Source: Stappia sp. BW2
GTDB lineage: Bacteria > Pseudomonadota > Alphaproteobacteria > Rhizobiales > Stappiaceae
Reading direction: 5' to 3'
Length of the DNA stretch: 64,000 nt
NCBI RefSeq assembly: GCF_008107695.1
Contig: NZ_VIRG01000066.1
Coordinates: 1,116,001-1,180,000, forward strand
How positions within the stretch are numbered: position 1 is the first letter of the stretch; the number at the start of each line of letters is the position of its first letter. This document shows, piece by piece, positions 36,571 to 45,810 of this stretch. The notes beneath the pieces were generated by a model. It was not told the DNA's origin, did no database searches, and worked only from the letters and a program-made list of their open reading frames with translations. Both the position numbers and the translations under genes were made by a program.

Positions 36571-38463
36571 TTATTTGCGGCCGAACAGCTTTTCGATATC
36601 GCCGAGTTTCAGCTCCACCCAGGTTGGCCGGCCGTGATTGCACTGGCCGGAGAGCGGCGTTGCTTCCATATCGCGCAACAGTGCATCCATTTCTTCCGGG
36701 CGCATGCGCCTGCCCGCCCGGACGGAACCGTGGCACGCCATCGTCGCGGCAACATGGTCCAGCTTTTCCTTCAGGCCTTCGGCCGTATCCCATTCGGCAA
36801 GTTCGTCGGCCAGATTGCGGACCATGCCCTGGATGTCCATGTCACCCAGGATTGCCGGTGTTTCGCGCACGGCGATGGCGCCTGGACCGAAGGCCTCCAG
36901 CGACAGGCCGACCTTTTCAAGATCTTCCGCGCGATCGGCAAGCCGGATGGCATCTTCTTCCGGAAGCTCGACGATCTCGGGAATCAGCAGGATCTGGCGG
37001 GCAACGTCCTTCTTTGCCAGCGCTTCCTTCAATCGTTCGTAGACAAGCCGCTCGTGCGCAGCGTGCTGGTCAACGATGACGACGCCGTCCTCGGTCTGGG
37101 CGATGATGTAGGTCTCGTGAACCTGCGCTCGGGCGGCGCCCAGCGGCAGGCGGGTCTTTTCAGTCTCGACCGGAACGTCATTCGCGCGGGCATCGGCAGA
37201 TGGCGCGGCAAAGTCGGCAAAGCCGTTCTGCCGTTCGAAGGCCGGCTGCGGAGCTTCGGCAAAGCCTGTTGCCGGGGCCCCGTCCATCTGGAGCGGGCGA
37301 AAAGCTTCCGGTGCCCAGTGAGGCGCCGCGGAGGTTCGGGCAAAGGAACCGCCGCTGTAGCCGCCGGACCCCACCGGGGCGGACGGCGTATAGCCCGGTT
37401 GCGCGAACCCGGCCGATTGCGCCCTGATGGCATCCAGTGCAACAGCCGCATTGGATGTCGATGACCGGTGGCCGGACTGAACCAGCGCATGCTTGATGGC
37501 CCCAACCAGAAGTCCGCGCACAAGCTGGCTGTCACGAAAGCGCACGTCGGCCTTGGCCGGATGCACGTTGACATCCACCAGCGCCGGGTCGAGTTCGATG
37601 AACAGAACGACGACCGGATGCCGGTCGCGGGCAAGGACGTCCGCATAGGCACCGCGCAAACCGGACAGCAGCAGCTTGTCCTTCACCGGGCGGCCATTGA
37701 CGAAAAAGAACTGGTGCTGGGCATTGCCGCGATGGTGTGTCGGCAGGCCTGCAAAGCCGGTGAGGCGGACCCCTTCCCGGCCGGCGTCGATCTCCATGGC
37801 ATTGTCGACAAAGTCCTGGCCAAGGATTTGCGCGATCCGCGCCAGATGCGGTTCGCCGCCGCGCGCGGCAGGCCAGCTCTGGGACTGCCGGTCGGCACCG
37901 CCGAGAGAAAAGCCGATTTCCGGATAGGCAAGCGCGATCCGCTTGACGATTTCCGTGATGGCGGCCGCTTCGGCGCGGTCGGATTTCAGGAATTTCAATC
38001 GGGCGGGTGTTGCGAAGAAGAGATCGCGCACCTCGACCTGCGTACCTTTGGTACGGGCCGCCGGCACAAGCGGCTGTTCCCGCCCGCCTTCGACGGCGAT
38101 GGCCCAGGCATGATCCTCGTCCTTGTGGCGGGTCTGGATCGCCAGCCGGGCGACGGAGCCGATGGACGGCAGCGCTTCACCGCGAAACCCGAGCGTACGG
38201 ATATCGAACAGGTCGTCATCGGAAATCTTGGAAGTGCAGTGACGACGGATGGCAAGCTGCAGATCTTCCCGGCGCATGCCGTCGCCGTCATCGGCGACAC
38301 GCATGAGGGTCTTGCCACCGGCCGCCGTGACGATCTCCACCTGTTTCGCCCCGGCATCGACAGCGTTTTCAACCAACTCCTTGATGACGCTGGCGGGTCG
38401 TTCGATCACCTCGCCGGCTGCAATCTGGTTGATCACCTGTTCGCCAAGTTGCCTGACCTTCAT
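36571..38463 (-). CDS. mutL: DNA mismatch repair protein MutL
   Basis: The 630-residue protein has the GHKL ATPase domain ([26 protein letters not shown] in its early residues, then DDGDGM and [10 protein letters not shown]), a linker rich in Ala/Pro/Gly (about 330-440) and a C-terminal dimerisation domain. The endonuclease motif DQHA-x2-E-x4-E is present at 465-476, so this MutL should nick DNA itself, in line with the lack of MutH in alphaproteobacteria. Confidence 0.97.
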   Translation of the reverse strand: MKVRQLGEQVINQIAAGEVIERPASVIKELVENAVDAGAKQVEIVTAAGGKTLMRVADDGDGMRREDLQLAIRRHCTSKISDDDLFDIRTLGFRGEALPSIGSVARLAIQTRHKDEDHAWAIAVEGGREQPLVPAARTKGTQVEVRDLFFATPARLKFLKSDRAEAAAITEIVKRIALAYPEIGFSLGGADRQSQSWPAARGGEPHLARIAQILGQDFVDNAMEIDAGREGVRLTGFAGLPTHHRGNAQHQFFFVNGRPVKDKLLLSGLRGAYADVLARDRHPVVVLFIELDPALVDVNVHPAKADVRFRDSQLVRGLLVGAIKHALVQSGHRSSTSNAAVALDAIRAQSAGFAQPGYTPSAPVGSGGYSGGSFARTSAAPHWAPEAFRPLQMDGAPATGFAEAPQPAFERQNGFADFAAPSADARANDVPVETEKTRLPLGAARAQVHETYIIAQTEDGVVIVDQHAAHERLVYERLKEALAKKDVARQILLIPEIVELPEEDAIRLADRAEDLEKVGLSLEAFGPGAIAVRETPAILGDMDIQGMVRNLADELAEWDTAEGLKEKLDHVAATMACHGSVRAGRRMRPEEMDALLRDMEATPLSGQCNHGRPTWVELKLGDIEKLFGRK

Positions 38464-38577
38464 GAAACTCCCTCTACTCGGTTTCGCACTGTGTCATGTT
38501 CCTATATGGTCCGCGCCGAGTTTGCGTCGATTCTTGAGCAAAGCTTATCAGACCTACCCAGATCCGAGTGACCCGCC

Positions 38578-39453
38578 ATGACAGTTTCTGCACCGCTTCT
38601 TGTTGAGGGGCTCCGCACCCTCGCCCCGTCCTACAAGGGCATCCTGTGCGATGTCTGGGGCGTGCTGCACAATGGTGTATCGGCTTTTGAAGAAGCTCAC
38701 AAAGCCCTGAGGGCCTTCCGCGAGGAAGCGGGCGGCAAGGTGGTGCTGATCACCAATGCACCACGCCCGGCCAAACAGGTCGGCGAGATGCTGGCAGGTC
38801 TCGGCGTGCCGGACGGCACCTATGACGACATCGTCACCTCCGGCGACGTGACCCGGGACGTTCTGGTGGCTCAGGGAACGAAGACCCTTCTGCACATCGG
38901 CCCGAACCGGGACCAGCCGCTGTATCACGGACTTGAAGCCACCTTCACGGTGAATGACGCGGAAGCGGAAGGCATCAGCTGCACCGGTCTGGAAAACGAT
39001 GAGGTCGAAACCCCGGACGATTACCGCGAGCGTCTGCAGAAGCTGGCCGACCGCGGCCTGCCGATGATCTGTGCCAACCCCGACATCGTGGTGGAACGCG
39101 GCGATCGCCTGATCTGGTGCGCAGGTGCCCTTGCTCGCCTTTATGAAGATCTGGGTGGCGAAGTCTCCATTCTCGGCAAGCCGCATGCGCCGATCTACGA
39201 TGCGGCGATGCAACGTCTTGCAAAGCTTGCCGGTGAAGAGGTTGCCAAGGAAGATGTTCTGGCCATTGGCGACGGTCTGCCGACCGACATCCGTGGCGCA
39301 GTGTCACAGGATCTCGACGTGCTGTTCATCACCGCCGGCATTCATGCCTCCGACTTCGGCCCCAGTGATGCCCCGGACGAACACCTGATTCGTCGCCGCC
39401 TTGCTGAAGAAGGCCTGCGCGCACGCGCTGCCTTGCCGCGCCTCTGGTGGTAA
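38578..39453 (+). CDS. TIGR01459 family HAD hydrolase (NagD-like, HAD-IIA)
   Basis: The 291-residue protein has the HAD nucleophile D25 in LCDVWGVLHNG, LITNAPRP as motif II, and AIGDGLPTDIRGA as motif IV. It matches TIGR01459 (HAD-IIA-CECR5-like group common in alphaproteobacteria). It probably removes phosphate from a small molecule; substrate is unknown. It is divergent from mutL, 114 bp away, and ribF is found about 2.5 kb downstream; in several relatives these two genes are closer. Confidence 0.88.
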   Translation: MTVSAPLLVEGLRTLAPSYKGILCDVWGVLHNGVSAFEEAHKALRAFREEAGGKVVLITNAPRPAKQVGEMLAGLGVPDGTYDDIVTSGDVTRDVLVAQGTKTLLHIGPNRDQPLYHGLEATFTVNDAEAEGISCTGLENDEVETPDDYRERLQKLADRGLPMICANPDIVVERGDRLIWCAGALARLYEDLGGEVSILGKPHAPIYDAAMQRLAKLAGEEVAKEDVLAIGDGLPTDIRGAVSQDLDVLFITAGIHASDFGPSDAPDEHLIRRRLAEEGLRARAALPRLWW

Positions 39454-39602
39454 TGCGCTGACCAGTTGCCCGGACTGGACACGCCTGACAGCCTGCAGGC
39501 ATTCGGACGTTTTGGCCAATCGGGCCAGGAGCCGGGGTGAGCGCTCGGGTGGGCGAGAATTCGCATGCCGCTCGGCACCAAACGAAAAGCGCTTCAGATA
39601 GC

Positions 39603-39626
39603 AAAAAGGCTCCCGAAACGGGAGCC
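39603..39626 (-). terminator. Intrinsic terminator after cheZ
   Basis: Read leftward, GGCTCCCG pairs with CGGGAGCC across a 3-base loop and is followed by five T residues. It lies 28 bp past the cheZ stop. Confidence 0.85.
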
Positions 39627-39653
39627 TTTCAAAGCTTGAGCGGCGATGTCTGA

Positions 39654-40346
39654 TCAGTCGAACAGCTTGTCGATATCCGCCTGGGCGCCGCCCAGCAGGG
39701 CATCGATGTCGTCCTGCGACACGCCTTCGCCGGAATGCTGCGGACCGTGAAGGATCAGTTCGCGCTTGCGACGCTCCGCCTCGGATTCGACCACGTTCGC
39801 ATCCAGATCTTCCGGAATGCGCAGTTGCTCGATGAAGGAGGTGACGCGCTCGTCGATGTATCGCAGCGTTTCAACCACCTTGGAAATTCTCTGGCCGGTG
39901 ATGTCCTGGAAGGTGCAGGCCTCGAAGATGCTGATCATCTTGTTGCTGACCAGTTCCTGGTAGGCATCGTGGTCGCTGGCATCAGCCCCCATGATGTCTT
40001 CAGCCGCTTCCATGATTGTGTTGGTGGCTTTTTCAGTCGCCTCCACAATGGCATCCAGTTCCCGTCCGGCGTCGGGGATCTTGCTGCCTGTCATGTCATT
40101 GGCACGCAATTGGGATATTTCATCCTTCATGCGCCTGATTTCTCTGGCAATCGTAGTCAGTTCCTCGGTGATGGCCGGTTGGACCGTCGACAGGAAATCA
40201 TGCATCGAACCTGACATGACCTCTGCAAGATGCATTACGTCTGTCAGAGAAACTTCACCTTCCCTGTTCTTGTTTTCCTCAAGGAAGTCTATGACTCGGG
40301 CAATGTTTTCTTGTTTCATGCTAGCCACTAGGTCGAGCCTTTCCAA
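39654..40346 (-). CDS. cheZ: CheZ-family chemotaxis protein phosphatase
   Basis: The 230-residue protein is mostly helical and carries the CheZ active-site segment FQDITGQRISKV (146-157), with Q147 the residue that assists CheY-phosphate hydrolysis. The C-terminal SQDDIDALLGG looks like the CheY-binding peptide of CheZ. The start is uncertain: TTG 40346 has GGAGG at 10 bp, while an internal ATG at 40319 has a weak site. It lies 173 bp after the cheY gene, in the same direction, with a hairpin between. Confidence 0.87.
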   Translation of the reverse strand: MERLDLVASMKQENIARVIDFLEENKNREGEVSLTDVMHLAEVMSGSMHDFLSTVQPAITEELTTIAREIRRMKDEISQLRANDMTGSKIPDAGRELDAIVEATEKATNTIMEAAEDIMGADASDHDAYQELVSNKMISIFEACTFQDITGQRISKVVETLRYIDERVTSFIEQLRIPEDLDANVVESEAERRKRELILHGPQHSGEGVSQDDIDALLGGAQADIDKLFD

Positions 40347-40474
40347 TTGGGAGCATCCTCCGAAGCGCAGAACCGAAGTACTAAGGAACCGCTATTACTT
40401 CTCGGGTGCGCCAGAACAAACCCGGCCTGCCTGCCCAGCAAGACCGCGCCGATCATGTGCATCCGTCCGGCACT

Positions 40475-40507
40475 GGCGGGGGAGCGCCCCAGGGCTTGTC
40501 CCCCGCC
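40475..40507. repeat. GC-rich hairpin between cheY and cheZ
   Basis: GGCGGGGGA and TCCCCCGCC are perfect 9-bp arms with a 15-base loop. No T tract follows, so it may stabilise the cheY mRNA end or attenuate rather than terminate. Confidence 0.6.
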
Positions 40508-40519
40508 ATGTGCAAGAAA

Positions 40520-40903
40520 TTAGTCGGAGAAGACTGCCTCGATCTTGCCTTTCAATGTCTGAGCATTGAAGGGCTTCACGATGTAGTTGTTCACGCCGGC
40601 CTTTTTGGCGGCGATCACGTTTTCCGTCTTGGATTCAGCAGTCACCATGATGAACGGTGTTTTGCTGAGGCTGCCGTCGGCACGAACCTGCTTGAGCAGT
40701 TCGTAACCAGTCATCGGCTCCATATTCCAGTCGGAAATCACCAGGCCATAGCGGCGCTGTTTCATTTTTTCCAAAGCTTCGGTGCCGTCCGCAGCATCGT
40801 CGATGTCTTCGAAACCAAGTTGCTTGAGCAGGTTCCGAATGATGCGAATCATCGTTTTGTAGTCATCGACCACGAGGACCGGCATCTGAAGATCAAGGGC
40901 CAT
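40520..40903 (-). CDS. cheY: CheY-type response regulator
   Basis: The 127-residue single-domain receiver has the full phosphorylation site: acidic pair D13/D14 (LVVDDYKTM), phospho-acceptor D58 (ISDWNME), T88 (VTAES) and K110 (YIVKPF). The sequence around the acceptor (ISDWNMEPMTGYELL) is characteristic of flagellar-motor CheY rather than of general receivers. It lies directly upstream of cheZ, implying one motility signalling unit. Confidence 0.93.
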   Translation of the reverse strand: MALDLQMPVLVVDDYKTMIRIIRNLLKQLGFEDIDDAADGTEALEKMKQRRYGLVISDWNMEPMTGYELLKQVRADGSLSKTPFIMVTAESKTENVIAAKKAGVNNYIVKPFNAQTLKGKIEAVFSD

Positions 40904-41153
40904 TGTCTACTCCATACTGTCAATTTGCGCGGCCCCTGGCCGTGGGCCGGTGGAAACGCGTTATGACTTCGAAGGAGAGCGACACATTATTGTGTCCTCA
41001 CCTCCCCACACTCAACACAATCTACGGGCCGCCCCTGAAAAGACCGTTAATAGCGGACTTTTTTTTCTTCGCCCAAAGCACAATTGCCAGAAAACCTTGC
41101 ACCGCCTAGCGTCCGCCTACTCTCAATCAAGCAAAAAAAGGGCGGAAACCGTG

Positions 41154-41600
41154 ATGTTGGAACTGCAAAAACTCTGCTTCGAAGATCTTTCGGTGGGTAT
41201 GAGTGAACAACTTGTAAAGCACGTCAGTTCTTCGGACGTAGTGGGCTTTGCGGAAGTATCCGGCGACCGAAACCCTATTCATCTGTCCGAACATTTTGCG
41301 GCCCGTACGCCTTTCAAGACGAGAATCGCCCATGGCCTCTATACGGCCAGCCTGATTTCGGCCGTGCTCGGAACCCGGCTGCCCGGCCCCGGCGCTATCT
41401 ATCTTTCGCAGACGCTCAACTTCAAGGCCCCGGTCAGGATAGGCGACGACGTCAAGGTGACGGTTACCGTCGAGGAACTGATGGAGCGAGGCAATCGGGC
41501 CCGGTTGTCGTGCATCTGCAGTGTCGAAGGCAACGTCGTCCTTGAGGGGGAAGCGCTGGTGAAGGTTCCAAGCCGTGACGAGGACCAATCAGGTCTTTAA
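41154..41600 (+). CDS. MaoC-like (R)-specific enoyl-CoA hydratase
   Basis: The 148-residue hot-dog-fold protein has the hydratase signature SGDRNPIHLSEHFA with D38, N40 and H43, then RIAHGLYTASLISAVLG. Such enzymes hydrate trans-2-enoyl-CoA to (R)-3-hydroxyacyl-CoA, feeding polyhydroxyalkanoate synthesis or fatty-acid turnover. GGGCGGAA precedes ATG 41154; an adjacent GTG at 41151 could also be used. No PHA synthase is in the window. Confidence 0.92.
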   Translation: MLELQKLCFEDLSVGMSEQLVKHVSSSDVVGFAEVSGDRNPIHLSEHFAARTPFKTRIAHGLYTASLISAVLGTRLPGPGAIYLSQTLNFKAPVRIGDDVKVTVTVEELMERGNRARLSCICSVEGNVVLEGEALVKVPSRDEDQSGL

Positions 41601-41957
41601 CGGACAGCGTCCACAAAGGCGTGGGTGTGAACCAATGAACGAAGATTGACTGGTTTGAGGTGGATTGGTCGTCCTCAAGGGGGACGCACAGGAAATGCGA
41701 CTCATTTTCAAGCTTTCGCACCCCTGAAGAGGGCCAATCCGGTCAACTCCGAAGGACATGGGAAATGCCATTTCGTCTTCATGCGAAGGTCAACTCCCTG
41801 GTCTTCAGCACATACCCATCTTGACCTTTGCTTTGCTTGACGGCAGGTTCCACGCCAAAGTCGGCAGGACCTTCTCCGGGGTTTGCTGGCATGTTCCTGC
41901 AAAACTGGCCGGCACCACGGTCCGTTCTGCCGTCATCCTTGCGCGAAAGTTTGCCGC
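41601..41957. other. 357-bp intergenic region, maoC-like gene to ribF
   Basis: An imperfect inverted repeat is visible: GAGGACCAATC at the very end of the hydratase gene (41580-41590) and GATTGGTCGTCCTC (41663-41676), which pair with a 3-base bulge. No T tract follows. No gene is convincing in either strand. Confidence 0.4.
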
Positions 41958-42956
41958 ATGAGCTCCAAAGATCCTTCCAGCTTTCCGATTATCGAAAATC
42001 TGGATGCCTTTCCGGCGGCCCTGAAAGGCGGCATCGTGGCCATTGGCAACTTCGATGGCGTTCACAGGGGGCACCGGGCTGTTCTGGAGGCCGCTCTCGG
42101 CCTCGGTCACGGGACACATCATCCTGTCTATGCCATGAGCTTCGAGCCGCACCCGAGGACGGTTTTCAATCCGTCCAAACCCGTCTTTCGTCTGACACCG
42201 CCGCAGCAGAAACTTGACTTGCTGCGCCTGTGCGGGCTCGACGGCGCGCTTATCCTGCCCTTCACCAAGGAATTCGCGGGCATCGAGGCCAACGCCTTCG
42301 TTCAGGATATCCTGATCGATACGCTCGGCATCTCCCATGCGGTCACCGGATATGACTTCCACTTCGGCCGGGCCCGCCAGGGCACGCCGGACTATCTGCG
42401 CTCTGCCGGTGCCAATCACGGTTTCGGCGTGACAATCGTGCAGCAGCAGGACGACGAAGGCGCCGAGATCATTTCCTCCACCCGGATCCGCGAAAGTCTG
42501 TCGCGGGGGGATGTTGCGCAGGCGAACGGCCTTTTGGGCTACCGCTGGTTCTTCGACGCGGACGTGCGCCATGGGGACAAGCGGGGCCGCGACCTCGGCT
42601 ACCCGACAGCCAATATGAGCCTGGTCGAGGATTGCCCGTTGAAACAGGGCATCTACGCGGTCAAGGTCCGTGTCGATGGCGCCTGGCATGACGGTGTTGC
42701 CAGTTACGGGCGCCGCCCGACCTTCGACAACGGTGCTGCTCTGTTTGAAGTGTTCCTGTTCGATTTTACCGGCGATCTCTACGGCAAGACGCTGCGTGTT
42801 CACCTGGTGTCCTATCTGCGAGGCGAGGAAAAGTTCGATACGGTTGAGGCCTTGGTCGCCCAGATGGACCGGGACAGCGAAGAAGCCCGCGCCGCATTGG
42901 GCTCGCTGCAGCCGCTGTCCGAACTCGACATGAAGCTGCTCGACCTTTCCGCCTGA
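41958..42956 (+). CDS. ribF: Bifunctional riboflavin kinase / FAD synthetase
   Basis: The 332-residue enzyme makes FMN and FAD. The N-terminal adenylyltransferase domain has VAIGNFDGVHRGHR (27-40) and GYDFHFGR; ISSTRIRESL closes it. The C-terminal riboflavin kinase domain begins around 190 with GYPTANM and ends near FDTVEALVAQMDRD. ATG 41958 (MSSKDPSSF) is taken; the frame extends to 41883 without similarity. Confidence 0.96.
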   Translation: MSSKDPSSFPIIENLDAFPAALKGGIVAIGNFDGVHRGHRAVLEAALGLGHGTHHPVYAMSFEPHPRTVFNPSKPVFRLTPPQQKLDLLRLCGLDGALILPFTKEFAGIEANAFVQDILIDTLGISHAVTGYDFHFGRARQGTPDYLRSAGANHGFGVTIVQQQDDEGAEIISSTRIRESLSRGDVAQANGLLGYRWFFDADVRHGDKRGRDLGYPTANMSLVEDCPLKQGIYAVKVRVDGAWHDGVASYGRRPTFDNGAALFEVFLFDFTGDLYGKTLRVHLVSYLRGEEKFDTVEALVAQMDRDSEEARAALGSLQPLSELDMKLLDLSA

Positions 42957-43220
42957 ACCGCCGCCAATTATTTTCTCGATTCTGACGGTTCAGCCTTTTC
43001 CCGGCTTGCCCCGAGCGGTGTTCGACTTCACAAGGAAGTCGGTCGGACCGGAGATTGATGCTGCGGCACTCAACACGAGGGTCCACACCCTTGGGTCTTT
43101 GTCCGGCCCTTTCCTTGTTGCCAGCCGATGTCCAATGCGGTCGTCTGATCGTCGGATAGGCGGCGATATCCCAGTTTGTGCGGTTTTCTTTGGTGAAGAC
43201 GCTCCGGAGGTTGCAGCACG

Positions 43221-44156
43221 ATGAAGCGTCAATCCAGTTCTTCACAGACAGAGGGCGTCGAGCAGAACCCGCTGACGGCGATTTTGCTGATGACGTCGGC
43301 CATGCTGCTGCTGCCGGTCATGGATATTACCGCCAAATATCTGTCAGCGGACCTGCCGCCGCTTGAAATCACCTTCGGCCGCTTCTTCTTCCAGTTCCTG
43401 TTCAGCCTCGCAATCGCACTGTTGACCGGCCGGCTCCTTCAGCTCAGGGGCAAACAGCCGGTGGTGAACTATTTGCGCGGTATCTTTCTGGGCACCGCGT
43501 CCCTGTGTTTCTTTACCGCCGTCAAATACATGTCGGTAGCGACCGCGATCTCAATCTTCTTCATCGAGCCGATGGTGCTCACCATCCTTGCGGCTGTGCT
43601 CTTGAAGGAACAGGTTGGCCCGCGCCGGATTGGCGCCATTCTCGTTGGTCTGTTGGGCGCCATCATCGTGCTGCGGCCGACACTGGCCGAAGTCGGTCTT
43701 TTCAGCCTGCTGCCGGTGGTGACCGCCGTTCTGTTTTCCTTCTACCTGCTGCTTAACAGGCTCTACCCCGTTCGCGACGATCTCTTGACCATCCAGTTCA
43801 GCGCCGGTCTGTCCGGCTCGGTGCTGCTCGGCATCGGGCTTCTGATCGGAAATCTGACGGGCATCGAAGGTACGGAATTCGTGATGCCGGATGTGCCCCA
43901 GTCCAGCCTGCTGGCGTTGATCGGTCTGATTTCCTTTGCCGGCCACGGCCTCGTCGTTTCCGCGTTTCAACGCGGCAACGCCAGCCTGCTGGCACCGCTG
44001 CAATATATCGAGATCGTCAGTGCGACCCTGTTAGGCTATCTGGTGTTTGCCAATTTCCCGGATGGACCGACCTGGCTCGGGATTGCTCTCATCATCATGA
44101 GCGGGCTCTACATCACCCACCGGGAGCGCAAGCTGAGACAGATGGCGTCAAAGTGA
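43221..44156 (+). CDS. EamA/DMT-family transporter
   Basis: The 311-residue protein has ten membrane helices in two EamA repeats (about 18-145 and 160-300). Recognisable features are PLEITFGRFFFQFLF after helix 2, ATAISIFFIEPMVLTILAAVLL in the first repeat (split across the helix) and APLQYIEIVSATLLGYLVF in the second. The drug/metabolite exporter superfamily moves amino acids, nucleotides or other small metabolites; substrate is unknown. CCGGAGG precedes the ATG. Its last 9 bp overlap the end of the convergent gene at 44148. Confidence 0.9.
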   Translation: MKRQSSSSQTEGVEQNPLTAILLMTSAMLLLPVMDITAKYLSADLPPLEITFGRFFFQFLFSLAIALLTGRLLQLRGKQPVVNYLRGIFLGTASLCFFTAVKYMSVATAISIFFIEPMVLTILAAVLLKEQVGPRRIGAILVGLLGAIIVLRPTLAEVGLFSLLPVVTAVLFSFYLLLNRLYPVRDDLLTIQFSAGLSGSVLLGIGLLIGNLTGIEGTEFVMPDVPQSSLLALIGLISFAGHGLVVSAFQRGNASLLAPLQYIEIVSATLLGYLVFANFPDGPTWLGIALIIMSGLYITHRERKLRQMASK

Positions 44157-45479
44157 CTGGGCAACCGCACCTTTGGGTGCGCCTTGTTCAGCACCGGCGG
44201 TAACCGATTGCAGCCTGCGCAGGCCCAGCCAGACAAGAATTACCGGCAGGACGGGCGCAATCGGCAGGCCAAGCCAGATCGCAAACGGGCTGGTGGAAGC
44301 CGACAGGCCGATGACCATGAAAAGCGCGATTTTCTCGTAGGGCAGAAAACCGTTTCTGAGCCCCTCGCGGATCAGGAAAGCGCAGGGAATGATGATCAGC
44401 GTCAGGTCATAGGAAAGGGCGAAGGGCGTTACCAGCAAGGTGCCGCCGACCAGGACCGGGGCCCGCACGGCCATAGCCTCCGTCCGGCGCCAGACGCGCC
44501 ACACGCAGATGGCAGCGGCGAGGGCAAAGGTCGCCTGAAGCATCATGGCCGGAAGGTGGGCGAGCCCGAGCACCCTGCTCGCGCCATAGACCGAAATCAT
44601 CTTGACCCATTCCACGCCGCCCAGCTCCATCATGGCCGAGGCAACCGGTGCCTGCACCCAGAAGGCCTGCCAGACGCCAAAGCCAAGCACCACGACGCTG
44701 AGAGCCGCAAACACCAGCGTTGTGACCGAGGCACTGAGGAACGTGCGCCAGTTGAAACTGGCAACAAGGGCCAGCGGAATCAGGATGCCGAGTTGCGGCT
44801 TGATGGTCAGCAGCCCCAGCGCAACACCTGCCCAAAGCATCTGCCGCCGTTCGATCCCGACAAGAAAGAAACCGTAAAGCGCTGCTGTGAGAGCCGCGTT
44901 CTGCCCATGAAAGGCATTGTTGGCGCAGGCGGGAACGAGGATCAGACAGGCAGCCAGCAACCAGTTGCCCGCAATCAGGCGGCAAGCCAGGCACAGAAGC
45001 CCTGTGGTGATCCCGATAAAGGCCGCAAACGCAATCTTGTAGGGCAGAAGCGCGAGTGGCATCTGCAGCATCTGGAAAGTGGGCGGATAGAAGAAACCGA
45101 AGACGGTATCCGATCCGGTGAACTGCTGCTGGAGCGAGGAAAACGCAGCGGGACTGTAAGCCACCTCCGGCGTACCGTTGAGGGCCTGCCCCCCCGCGAG
45201 CCAGAAGCTCAGGTAATCCATCAGCAATGTGCCATTGGGCGCACCGAAACTGTTGGGCACGACCAGCATCCAAAGGAGACCGAGCGTAAAACCGATGGCC
45301 GAACACAGACAGGCAAAGCCGATCCTGTCCCAGCTCAGCCAGTCGCCGGTCACGACCCCGCGGGACCAGAGGCTCGCCTGTTCCACCGCTTCCGGCGATC
45401 CCATCGCCATCTGTTTCGCTTCATTGGCCATCTTGCCGGTCTGTCCGTCGCTCACCCGTCCCAATCCGGGCCTATCCAT
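44148..45479 (-). CDS. GT87 (DUF2029) family polytopic glycosyltransferase-like protein
   Basis: The 443-residue protein has about ten to twelve membrane helices and the GT-C features of the GT87/DUF2029 family: a periplasmic-side loop with LLMDYLSFWLAGGQALNG (acidic D near residue 88) and later FFYPPTFQMLQMPL, GQNAALTAALYGFFLVG and KPQLGILIPLALV. Such enzymes use polyprenyl-phosphate sugars; mycobacterial members are mannosyltransferases. Acceptor unknown. The start may be further in (M17 at 45431). Confidence 0.82.
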   Translation of the reverse strand: MDRPGLGRVSDGQTGKMANEAKQMAMGSPEAVEQASLWSRGVVTGDWLSWDRIGFACLCSAIGFTLGLLWMLVVPNSFGAPNGTLLMDYLSFWLAGGQALNGTPEVAYSPAAFSSLQQQFTGSDTVFGFFYPPTFQMLQMPLALLPYKIAFAAFIGITTGLLCLACRLIAGNWLLAACLILVPACANNAFHGQNAALTAALYGFFLVGIERRQMLWAGVALGLLTIKPQLGILIPLALVASFNWRTFLSASVTTLVFAALSVVVLGFGVWQAFWVQAPVASAMMELGGVEWVKMISVYGASRVLGLAHLPAMMLQATFALAAAICVWRVWRRTEAMAVRAPVLVGGTLLVTPFALSYDLTLIIIPCAFLIREGLRNGFLPYEKIALFMVIGLSASTSPFAIWLGLPIAPVLPVILVWLGLRRLQSVTAGAEQGAPKGAVAQSL

Positions 45480-45810
45480 GCCGCAAAGACATTCATATTC
45501 GGTTACCTGAAGCCAATTTCAGACAGTCCTACCGGTAGAGCGCAGACAAACAACACAGGATTTGCCGGAACATCTTTATTCATCGCCGAAGTGCTGCTAT
45601 GTCCCTTGCCATGCAACACACGGCTCTCATAGTCGTCGCCAGACCGACGACCGCGATTACGCGAATTACTTGCCCGGCCTTCGGCTGACGCGGCAATGCG
45701 GCGCCAGGGACCGGGACTTCCTGATTTCATGTTGCTGCCCGAAAACGGGACGGCAATCATCCTGACAAATGACGCGGGCCCAGGGCCCGAACGACCGGAT
45801 CGACGTGACG
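45480..45810. other. 331-bp divergent region upstream of ileS
   Basis: A perfect inverted repeat, GTCGTCG (45632-45638) and CGACGAC (45645-45651) with a 6-base loop, sits about 160 bp upstream of ileS. An in-frame ATG at 45769 would extend IleS by 14 residues. No further gene is seen. Confidence 0.5.
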
